Assembly (NCBI GenBank): GCA_950022655.1
Contig: OX465584.1
Span: 54,914,789 to 54,978,788 of the forward strand
Length of the DNA: 64,000 nucleotides
Reading direction: 5' to 3'
DNA from: Alentia gelatinosa
Lineage: Eukaryota; Annelida; Polychaeta; Phyllodocida; Polynoidae
Shown: in pieces, positions 55,432 through 64,000 of the stretch
Layout of the letters: every line of letters starts with the position of its first letter
How positions within the stretch are numbered: the stretch's first letter is position 1
Translations under genes and position numbers: made by a program
The notes under the pieces: generated by a model
What the model saw: the letters and a program-made list of their open reading frames with translations, nothing else
Database searches by the model: none
What the model was told of the DNA's origin: nothing

Positions 55432-55535
55432 TTAACCCTTTCAGGACGGATAATGCCTTGAGGCATTCCCCAACATAGACCCGATAATGCCTTGAGGCAT
55501 TCCCAACGTAGAACAGATAATGCTGAGAGGCATTA
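55432..55535. repeat. Tandem palindromic repeat next to a piggyBac-like end
   Basis: TTAACCCTTTCAGGACGG (55432) resembles the terminus of the 3701-4054 MITE. Three units of 'gataatgccttgaggcattccc' follow. The palindrome AATGCCTTGAGGCATT parallels GATGCCTGGAGGCATC in the other element. No matching right end was found. Confidence 0.5.
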
Positions 55536-55539
55536 TTTA

Positions 55540-56870
55540 TATGAAATTTAGTAATATTTACGATTTCATAGTTTTATGAAGAAATAATCAATCAACAATC
55601 ATGAAACTGTTGGAAAATATACCTATAATATAGTATTTGCAGCACTACTTGGTAAAACAAATAATGTAAACGAGCATGATGTGTTTTATCACATGATCAA
55701 ACAATCGAATATCGGTTATGAGAAAAATTGACGAGTCCCTTGGTATTATACAAGTCCCAAGTACCCACCCTGACCAACAGTCGTATTGGGATGTGTCCAC
55801 CCACTCATTTAGCTTTTCAAAGACCAATAAATCTACTTTAAAATGCACACTTTGCTCTTTTATGATAAGGTTTCTGCTCCTTCTGGCCTAGGATTTGTAA
55901 GTGGATGTGTGTTGTAGAATGCTGTTTGTTCTCTTAAGCGCCATGATTTACTGACTGGGTATTTCAGGGAGTAACTTCAAATGGCGTTTATAAGACAGTT
56001 TGTTTTAGCATTCAGTTCCCCTGACTGCGAATTCCAGACACATTTTCTTCTGTAACAAGGCGACTTCTAGTAATACCTGGGATTGATGTTGAATTTATTT
56101 CCAAAATTTTCTTAACATCACTGGTTGTAAGCAATGTGAGTCTGACTTCCTTGGATTGCAAGAAAATCTATTAACATGTTTCCTCAATGATGTTGAGTTG
56201 ATGTTGATGAATTTCTTTTTGTGGCCTAGAAGAGTCTCCAACAGTTTGGAAATAAACCCTGAGGTACCCCACAGGAAAACTATAGACTATAAGTTCCGGG
56301 TCCACTCAGTCATCACACAAATAACCAGGGAGCTCCCCATGTTTATGTGGGTTCCTTGTGTGGGTTCCTTGTATATTTGTACTATTTGAACTAAACTGTG
56401 ATGTCTTTCTTGTACCGTCTACAGACATGTATGTTGTCTAGGTGTTTGTGTTCTAACATCAATCAAAGAAAACGAAGGAAAAGGAAAAAAAGAGAGCAAG
56501 CTTACAAGGAAGGAAGGGACACAGCGTTGTTTCTGAATAGTGTCTGTATGAAATACTAATCATTAAGAGTAAAACTGTATGTGGAAATGGACACCTCTTG
56601 CCAAACGAGGAAAATTAAGTATTCTGAATATATACTTGAAGTCTAGTATGATTCCTCATTAGCCTAGAAAGGCTGTTGATAACAAACGTTCTATTGGAGA
56701 AATGTTTACCTTTAGTAAGGGAACCCTTACTGTAATTTGTATTTAGTGGACGGTGTTATCAGCAGATAGCGGAAGGTATTTCCACAACCAAATGCGTGTT
56801 AATATTGTACTGTAGAATCTTTTCTGAATAAAGGGAGCGTTGCTCATTATAAAAAAAAAGAAAATAACCA
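55540..56870. other. No gene recognised; possible retroposed 3' end at 56826-56860
   Basis: 'gaataaagggagcgttgctcattat' followed by a nine-A run looks like a polyadenylation signal and tail. Short frames upstream have no recognisable motif. Confidence 0.4.
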
Positions 56871-57103
56871 GGGAGCTGTTTCAAAAGTCGGGAGGGTGCT
56901 AAACTAGAGTACTCACCGCCGAAATGAGAGCCAACATCAGCATTTGAAGTGTCGCTGTCAAGGTGGAGGTGCCGCTCGCTATTGGGTATTGGTAGCGGTT
57001 TTGCTGCCGCTTTGATTCAAAGTGCCCCTCGCTGTTGCCGCCTCTCGCTTTGAAATGCGACATGCCGCTTGCATTACTTAACTCGACTTTTGAAACAGCT
57101 CCC
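56871..57103. mobile_element. TIR MITE, GGGAGCTGTTTCAAAAGTCG
   Basis: GGGAGCTGTTTCAAAAGTCG at the left and CGACTTTTGAAACAGCTCCC at the right are perfect 20-bp inverted termini enclosing 233 bp. The interior has repeated 'gccgctcgct/gccgctt' pieces. Confidence 0.8.
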
Positions 57104-58410
57104 AGGCCTTGAGTTTTAACTGAATGGGCAAGACTACCTTAGCACTGATGCTATTGGGGAGATTATATAGAGCACGGAGTGATTGCTAGTTCTGCCATTA
57201 TTCACCAAGAAATTATAAGATAGCACCACTGTACATAGTCAGGGGACAACCACTTTCTCTGCTGTTATAATCTATGGATAATCGTAAGACGAGTCTAAAA
57301 TCCCACAATGACAAGACAAAAAATTATTTTTGATTGAACCCTTTGATAACTAGACTAGGTGTGTTGTTTGGCTTTGGGGACAAGATGGCAAATTCTGGAA
57401 CAATTTTGTTTATCATTCTATTGCTAAAAGTATAATTGAGTTGCTCGGATGGTTAAAACCATCCCAAATCCTCACTGGGATGTATACTCTAGACAATAAA
57501 AGGAAAGAATTGCTAGTGTCATATATGCGAAGAAAGGCTGCTTGCACAGATATACTTCTGAACGCACAAGAGGTAATGGAGGCAGGATCATAGCAACACC
57601 TTATTCACACCCCCTAGGTCAAATAGTGGACTCCCATAAAGATTACCCATTTACAGAGGCATGGATGAAATGTGTAACCACAACTTGTTAAATGCTCTGA
57701 CACGAAATTCCAGTTCAAACAACTAGTCAGAAAAACCTTATTGGGATAATTACTCTGATATGATATATCAAACAGGTGTTGTCTTGGTTTCAGGAAAAGT
57801 ATGAAAGAAACAGATCTAATCTTAATTTGTTTCAATAAAGCCTTACCTTATTATCTCATTGTCCTATGTCACATAAAATATGTCGGACTTAGCTGCATCC
57901 TTTGATCATAATAATCACTATCCTTCATTTATTGTACTGTATTTTATTGAAATATCTATACTGTATATTTCTATGTGCATAAGAGTATTGTACTAATAAG
58001 CAAATTCCTATGTGTTGGGTTTGGTCTTAGTTTGATTATGTTACGCTATGATACCTGGAATAAATATGTTGTTAAGGTGAAAAACACAGGAAGCTTACCT
58101 TGCTTCACAAAAAGAACGGATAGGTAGCAGACCATGAACTTGTTTTAGGAACTGACCCAATAAAAAATAAATTTAAACAAATAAAATGCTAATGTAATAT
58201 GATACAAACCATAATTACAGTGTTGATCCCAGTGTTGATGCAGTGTCAATGCATTTGAGTCCTCTTTCCATAAACCAAACATTTTAGGAAGATTATGATG
58301 GCACAGCTATAGATTTACATAGCATTATTCTTTCAGCACTATTTCACACAGGACCTTGAATACCAGTGTTGGGCTCATCTCTGTACAAAAGACTTCTGAT
58401 AGTCCACATC

Positions 58411-59502
58411 ATGGTTGATATAGGCTTCAAACCATTAATCACTGATGATAATAGTTCATTTCATATGAATGATACAGACTTTCCAGTGCTACCACTGCAT
58501 ACAGTTATAAGTTTGCCTATTTATATCATTGGAATTATGGCAAATAGTATTATCATAGCTGTTGTTATCTATGGATCATTCTTGAGATCATCTGTTTTCA
58601 TGAACTTACTGATGGCATTAGCTTTTGCAGACAACTCAGCCCTGCTTTTTATTTTATCACGTCAAGATGGTATATATAGCTGGCTTCCTTGGGCAGAGTC
58701 ATTATGGATGTGTCGTTCGGTTGTTTATGGGATTTATGCATCTTGCATCACAGCTTCATGGTTGATTGTCTTAGTATCTATTGAACGCATGGTTGCTGTT
58801 GTTTATCCTTTGCAGTCTCACATGCACAGTTCTATAAGGAGAATCCATACTGTCATCCTCCTGTTAGTTGTCATCACATGGATTTCAACCTGTCCATTCT
58901 TATTCAGCTGTGAGGTGTATACTTACAATGCCCATCTACATTGTGGTATCAATGGATCTAATCCCTTTTGGAGTGCAATGTACCAGGTGGTATATGGATT
59001 TCTCCTATATAGCCTCATACCGTCTTGCATTATTGCCATCATGAATATACTAGTTATCAGGAAAATGCTCTCTCAAGGGAAATTCAGTTCCAAAACACAA
59101 GGAGAATTACACAAGTCAGCAACCAGAGGTACCAAGTCTTCAATAACTGTAATGTTTTCTGTATGTATTGTATTTATGATATCAACACTCCCCATAGAAA
59201 CCATTGGCACCATTATGGCCATATGTAACTCACTCAACACAAACTGCATTTCAATAAAAAATGGTATTGGAACTTTTTGTCTTATATCAGGCTCATTTAA
59301 TCACTCTGGGAATCTATTTTTGTACTGCCTGACTGGGTCAGTCTTCAGGAAAACATTCATCCGCCTTCTACGAAGAATCTTCAGGAGGACTTCTCAAAGT
59401 AACATTCATGGACAATTAACGACTGTGGAACTCAGAACAAGCCATGTTGATAACCATTCCAAAGAAGCTATCTCTCAAAGAGAGTCAAATTTATCATACT
59501 GA
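58411..59502 (+). CDS. Class-A GPCR paralogue 2, intronless, 363 aa
   Basis: Same receptor fold as paralogue 1: Asn in TM1 (MANSI), Asp in TM2 (LMALAFADN), Cys before TM3 (LWMCRS), SIERM instead of DRY, ISTLP in TM6, and a TM7 with SGNLFLYCLTG instead of NPxxY. N-glycosylation sites are NSS (residues 14-16) and NDT (20-22). The tail continues past ELRT with SHVDNHSKEAISQRESNLSY. It is much closer to paralogue 3 than to paralogue 1. The start is the first ATG in frame. The ligand and G protein are unknown. The third intracellular loop is Ser/Lys-rich (KFSSKTQGELHKSATRGTKS). Confidence 0.86.
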   Translation: MVDIGFKPLITDDNSSFHMNDTDFPVLPLHTVISLPIYIIGIMANSIIIAVVIYGSFLRSSVFMNLLMALAFADNSALLFILSRQDGIYSWLPWAESLWMCRSVVYGIYASCITASWLIVLVSIERMVAVVYPLQSHMHSSIRRIHTVILLLVVITWISTCPFLFSCEVYTYNAHLHCGINGSNPFWSAMYQVVYGFLLYSLIPSCIIAIMNILVIRKMLSQGKFSSKTQGELHKSATRGTKSSITVMFSVCIVFMISTLPIETIGTIMAICNSLNTNCISIKNGIGTFCLISGSFNHSGNLFLYCLTGSVFRKTFIRLLRRIFRRTSQSNIHGQLTTVELRTSHVDNHSKEAISQRESNLSY

Positions 59503-59539
59503 ATGATAAATGTAGATTTTTCATGAACAAAAAAGAAAC

Positions 59540-59960
59540 TGACCAACTTAAAACAAAATCTGCATTGATAACGCTCTCTGGGAAAAAGAATGGGGTGGAA
59601 AAGTGATATTCTCCAATGCCTATTCAAACTCTAGAGGGACAGGAATACTTGTGGAAAATAACATAGAGTTGATGCTGCTTGACAACACTAGTGATTTAGA
59701 GGGCAGAATTAAGGATAGTTTTCTAGACAACGAAAATAACTTTTTTATTGATACAGTGTAAATCAGTACCATCTCCAGCTAGCATGATCTTTTAGGACAT
59801 CTTGATTTAATGGACAGTTGGAGGGAGCGTTTCACATGGCTTAGAAGATACACTTTCCAGTGCTCATCCCAAGCACATTCTTCCCTTCAAATTTCAAATT
59901 TGTTTTTAATGAACCTGCCTCATTTAACCTTCAAGAATTATTTTCTAAACCTTAAGCTTG
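59540..59960 (+). mobile_element. LINE endonuclease relic after GPCR 2
   Basis: The frame from about 59566 reads ALWEKEWGGKVIFSNAYSNS then RGTGILVENNIELMLLD and SDLEGR, an APE-type endonuclease segment. It jumps directly to a stretch matching 50305-50340 of unit 1, so the NVYATT...LNIARD part is deleted. A later piece, LMDSWRERFTWLRR (about 59808), is also endonuclease-like. It is non-functional. Confidence 0.7.
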
Positions 59961-60496
59961 GCTAAAATCTAGTTTGTCTTTACATTGCTATTTCTCTCTA
60001 TCACATTGAATAATGAAAAAATGGTTAACCTCTACTGTTTTGGTGTGTGTTATAAACCTAAAGGTGTTTATTATGTGGTAAAAATGATAAAAGAGGTTGT
60101 GGCATCCATAGATGCTAATAGCCTAAAATGTCCTAGTGTTTATGTTGCAAATTTGAGTAATGTAGGAAGCAAATAAAAATTAAAAGAGCTGTAAAAAAAC
60201 ACTTTGAAATGATAAACAGTATTCCTGTCAATTTTATCCTCAAATCTATCGGACCTTGTCATACATGAAAAAAATCAGTATAATTGTGGACGATGGAATC
60301 ATCTTTATGATGCAGATTTTTTTTGTCTCAGGTAAGAAGGCAATAAGTTGAACTCAACCCCAACCTATGACTCTCGGTGAAGGTGAGACATAGCTTGAGG
60401 GTGAGTTTGGGGCTGTAACAATAAATCGTCAACATACTTCTTGGTTGCCAGAAACATATATAAATGGGCAATATAACTATGAGTACTTAGAAGGCA

Positions 60497-60671
60497 GACC
60501 AAGTTTTTTTCATCGAGTGGGTTTCTGATTTTATCTCACCCCACATAACTTGATTTATTGATAAAATGAATCACCCAATTAGCCATTGAGTATTGAGTAC
60601 ACAAACTTCATGGCCGTGGAGTACAAGTTCCTAATGTGAAGCCTATGGAGAAAAATACCGGTGTGAGATAA
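60497..60671 (-). mobile_element. Composite element with half a hairpin, TTATCTCACCCC family
   Basis: Only the right hairpin arm is present (GACCAAGTTTTTTTCATCGA, then GTGGGTTTC), matching 9209-9236. TTATCTCACCCC (60531) to GGTGTGAGATAA (60660-60671) and AATGTGAAGCCTATGG follow. It is truncated within the stem. It lies between GPCR units 2 and 3. Confidence 0.7.
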
Positions 60672-61044
60672 TCATATTTACCTCGCTGTTCTGAAGGCTA
60701 ATATCTCATGTTTAATTCATGTGACCATGGTGAGACTATCAGTGAGTGGGTTGAGTTGATCCTTAATGTGTATCAATAAGGCCTTACCTTATTATCTTAT
60801 TGTCTTATGTCAGATAAAATATGTTGGACTCAGCTGCATCCTTTGATCATAATAATCACTACCCTTCATTTATTGTACTGTATTTTATTGAAATATCTAT
60901 ACTGTATATTTCTATGTGCATAAGAGTATTGTACTAATTAGCAAATTCCTATGTGTTGGGTTTGGTATTAGTTTGATTATGTTATGCTATGATACCTGGA
61001 ATAAATATGTTGTTTAGGTAAAAACCACAGGAGCTTACTTAACA

Positions 61045-61872
61045 TTTTTTTTTTTTTTTTTTCAAATGTCTTTATTGTAATCCAGATATACATTACAAGT
61101 TGTTTTTTTTTAATTTTTCCAGTTCCGTTCTAGATGGAAAACAACAAAGTAGACATAGGTCTCAACCATATAGGTTGATTTTCATGACCTTGCCCGTCCC
61201 CGTATATGCATATACATAGTTTAATACGATTGAGTATAACAAGTAAAAGTAAATGCTATTCAATACATGGATTGTTGATACTCTGGATACAAGATATTTA
61301 TCAAATAGTGGTGTATACAATTACAAGTAGTATATTTATAATACTTCAATTACTCAGATGGGTCCTTAGATCACACGGAAAGATAATCAGGTAATTACAG
61401 CATCACGAGACTATTCTGTAATTTGGTTTTTGTTAATGATTTGAAATATTTATATTCTTCAGTAGATCTTACTAGCACCGATTGTTCGTTCCACAATTTA
61501 CTACCATAGTAGTGGCAGGAGGACATATAGGAGTTACAATTAAGTTTGAGAGTATGTAATACCGGGGCATTATAAAGTCTTGTAGCTCTTATATTGTTGT
61601 CCAGGTGTTTTGGATTTTTTGAACGTTTAAACATATAGTTTAACATATGTGCTTCTCGTCTATTTGCTAGTAGGGGTATGCCTGAGAGTACATGCAGATT
61701 CCTTATAGTAGTGTATCGAGGTGATTTTAAACAAAATTTTAAACATCTATTCTGTAGGAGTTGGAGTGTTGACAGGTATTTATTAGGGCTATTTAGGAAG
61801 AGAACATCTCCATAGTCGAAATGAGGTAAGATGGCCGATTTATATATTTGTATGGCTGCCATTTTGCTGCAC
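61045..61872 (-). mobile_element. 5'-truncated LINE, 3' end with poly(A), inserted in unit 3
   Basis: A T-run at 61045-61062 is the A-tail of a minus-strand copy, preceded on that strand by an AATAAAGA-like signal. A 150-codon frame (61395-61850) encodes the C-terminal part of a LINE ORF2: ILPHFDYGDVLFLNSPNKY, LQLLQNRCLKFCLKSPR, LSGIPLLANRREAH and YGSKLWNEQSV. These are the post-RT blocks typical of Jockey/CR1/RTE-type non-LTR elements. The frame is intact, suggesting a young insertion. Unit 2 has the unoccupied site at about 58100-58115. Confidence 0.85.
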
Positions 61873-62175
61873 AAAAAGAACGGGTAGGTAGCAGACTATG
61901 AACTTGTTTGAGAACTGACCCAATATAAAAAATTGATTTAAACAAATAAAATGCCAATGTAATGTGATACAAACCATAGTTACAGTGTTGATCCCAGTGT
62001 TGATGCAGTTTCAATGTATTTGGTTCCTCTTTCCATGAACCAAACATTTTAGGAAGACTATAATGGCACAGCTATAGATTTACATAGCATTATTCTTTCA
62101 GCACTATTTCACACAGGACCTTGAATACCAGTGTTGGGCTCATCTCTGTACAAAGGACTTTTGATAGTCCACATC

Positions 62176-63267
62176 ATGGTTGATATTGGATTCAAACCAT
62201 TAATCACTGACGATAACAGTTCAACTCATATGAATGATACAGACTTTCCAGTGCTACCACTAGATACAGTTATTAGTTTGCCTATTCATATCATTGGAAT
62301 TATGGCAAATAGTATTATCATAGTTGTTGTTATTTATGGATCGTTCCTGAGATCATCTGTCTTCATGAACTTACTGATGGCATTAGCTTTTGCAGACAAC
62401 TCAGCCCTGCTTTTTATTTTATCACGTCAAGATGGTATATATAGCTGGCTTCCTTGGGCAGAGTCATTATGGATGTGTCGTTTGGTTGTTTATGGGATTT
62501 ATGCATCTTGCATCACAGCTTCATGGTTGATTGTCTTAGTATCTATTGAACGCATGGTTGCTGTTGTTTATCCTTTGCAGTCTCACATGCACAGTTCTAT
62601 AAGGAGAATCCATACTGTCATCCTCCTGTTAGTTGTCATCACATGGATTTCAACCTGTCCATTCTTATTCAGCTGTGAGGTGTATACTTACAATGCCCAT
62701 CTACGTTGTGGCATCAATGGATCTAATCTCTTTTGGAGTGCAATGTACCAGGTGGTATATGGATTTCTCCTATATAGCCTCATACCGTCTTGCATTATTA
62801 CCATCATGAATATACTAGTCATCAGGAAAATGCTCTCTCAAGGGAAATTCAGTTCCAAAACACAAGGAGAATTACAGAAGTCAGCAACCAGACGTACCAA
62901 GTCTTCAATAGCTGTAATGTTTTCTGTGTGTATTGCATTTATGATATCAACACTCCCCATAGAAACCATTGGCACCATTATAGCCATATGTAACTCACTC
63001 AACACAAACTGCATTTCACTAGAAAATGGTCTTGGAACTTTTTGTCTTATATCAGGCTCATTTAATCACTGTGGGAATCTAATTTTGTACTGCCTGACTG
63101 GGTCAGTCTTCAGGAAAACATTCATCCGCCTTCTACAAAGAATTTTCAGGAGGACTTCTCAAAGTAACATTCATGGACAATTAACGACTGTGGAACTCAG
63201 AACAAGCCATGTTGATAACCATTCCAAAGAAGCTCTCAAAGAGAGTCAAATTTATCATACTGAATGA
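62176..63267 (+). CDS. Class-A GPCR paralogue 3, intronless, 363 aa
   Basis: Nearly identical to paralogue 2 through the seven helices, with the same SIERM, ISTLP and CGNLILYCLTG motifs (NLILY here). A 4-base loss (ATCT) just after HSKEA relative to paralogue 2 shifts the last ten codons to LKESQIYHTE, yet total length is unchanged. Glycosylation sites NSS and NDT are kept. The start is the first ATG. The expected role is a cell-surface receptor with unknown ligand. Confidence 0.86.
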   Translation: MVDIGFKPLITDDNSSTHMNDTDFPVLPLDTVISLPIHIIGIMANSIIIVVVIYGSFLRSSVFMNLLMALAFADNSALLFILSRQDGIYSWLPWAESLWMCRLVVYGIYASCITASWLIVLVSIERMVAVVYPLQSHMHSSIRRIHTVILLLVVITWISTCPFLFSCEVYTYNAHLRCGINGSNLFWSAMYQVVYGFLLYSLIPSCIITIMNILVIRKMLSQGKFSSKTQGELQKSATRRTKSSIAVMFSVCIAFMISTLPIETIGTIIAICNSLNTNCISLENGLGTFCLISGSFNHCGNLILYCLTGSVFRKTFIRLLQRIFRRTSQSNIHGQLTTVELRTSHVDNHSKEALKESQIYHTE

Positions 63268-63309
63268 TAAATGTAGATTTTTCATGAACAAAAAAAAAAC
63301 TGACCAACT

Positions 63310-63730
63310 TAAAACAAAATCTGCATTGATAACGCTCTCTGGGAAAAAGAATGGGGTGGAAAAGTGATATTCTCCAATGCCTATTCAAACTCTAGAGGGA
63401 TAGGAATACTTGTGGAAAATAACATAGAGTTGATGCTGCTTGACAACACTAGTGATTTAGAGGGCAGAACTAAGGATAGTTTTCTAGACAAAGAAAATAA
63501 CATTTTTATTGATACAGTGTGAATCAGTACCATCTCCAGCTAGCATGATTTTTTTTAGGACATCTTGATTTAATGGACAGTTGGAGGGAGCGTTTCACAT
63601 GGCTTAGAAGATACACTTTCCAGTGCTCATCCCAAGCACATTTTTCCCTTAAAATTTCAAATTTGTTTTTAATGAACCTGCCTCATTTAACCTTCAAGAA
63701 TTATTTTCTAAACCTTAAGCTTGGCTAAAA
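63310..63730 (+). mobile_element. LINE endonuclease relic after GPCR 3
   Basis: Almost identical to 59540-59960, with the same internal deletion. It was therefore inherited by duplication and not inserted separately. The final 270 bp of the window continue the shared unit with no gene recognised. Confidence 0.7.
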
Positions 63731-64000
63731 TCTAGTTTGTCTTTACATTGCTATTTCTCTCTATCACATTGAATAATGAAAAAATGGTTAACCTCTACTG
63801 TTTTGGTGTGTGTTATAAACCTAAAGGTGTTTATTATGTGGTAAAAATGATAAAAAGGGCTGTGGCATCCATAGATGCTAATAGCCTAAAATGTCCTTGT
63901 GTTTATGTCGCAAATTTGAGTAATGTAGGAACCAAATAAAAATTAAATGAGCTGCCAAAAAACACTTTGGAATGATAAACAGTTTTCCTGTCAATCTTAT

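Larger units (their letters stand above)
57464..60240 (+). repeat. GPCR duplication unit 2
   Basis: It is homologous to unit 1 from 57464, and to unit 3 from 57828 ('cttaccttattatct') through the end of the shared LINE relic. Unit 2 lacks the LINE insertion that splits unit 3 upstream of the gene. Confidence 0.85.
60767..64000 (+). repeat. GPCR duplication unit 3 (continues past the window)
   Basis: It matches unit 2 from 57828 onward, apart from the LINE inserted at 61045-61872. The left junction is abrupt: sequence upstream of 60767 does not match unit 2. Confidence 0.85.

Overview
The window is animal nuclear DNA: AT-rich, about one third transposon-derived by eye, with spliced genes (GT-AG introns), tRNA-derived SINEs, LINE fragments, hAT-like and piggyBac-like MITEs, and scattered TTAGGG runs at the left edge. 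It holds a cilium-associated LRRC72 orthologue and intronless lineage-specific GPCRs. This suggests an invertebrate metazoan, possibly a lophotrochozoan (for example a brachiopod or mollusc), but the sequence alone does not fix the phylum. There are no bacterial-type operons and no CRISPR array.

Layout. 1-830: inverted and direct copies of an 18-bp motif between TTAGGG-like stretches. 2030-2470: short palindromes. 3701-4054: a piggyBac-like MITE. 7241-16941 (minus): LRRC72, seven coding exons, 249 aa. 17240-38901 (plus): a 13-exon, 708-aa TBC-domain (Rab GTPase-activating) protein, head-to-head with LRRC72 across about 280-300 bp. Both gene models were assembled by hand, every exon joins in phase, and both end in a stop. 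The TBC introns hold most of the mobile elements. 38902-48900: no recognisable gene, only MITEs, a SINE, microsatellites and a G-rich tract. 48915-49952, 58411-59502 and 62176-63267 (plus): three tandem intronless class-A GPCR paralogues. Each sits in a multi-kilobase duplicated unit and is followed by a relic of the same LINE. Shared deletions and insertions give the order unit 1, then units 2 and 3.

The most unusual content is a set of about 17 dispersed composite elements. Each has a module with terminal inverted repeats (TTATCCTACCCC, TTATCTCACCCC, TTATCTTAGCC or TTATATACCT types). On one fixed side of it stands a 100-150 bp hairpin. The apex of most hairpins contains a small CGGC-nnn-GCC(T)CG-like palindrome flanked by ATTACT/AGTAAT. 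One copy (8509-8754) is inserted in the apex of another hairpin, and the empty version of that site is at about 34590. This indicates that module plus hairpin move as one unit. I know of no named family with this asymmetric architecture, but I could not search a repeat library.
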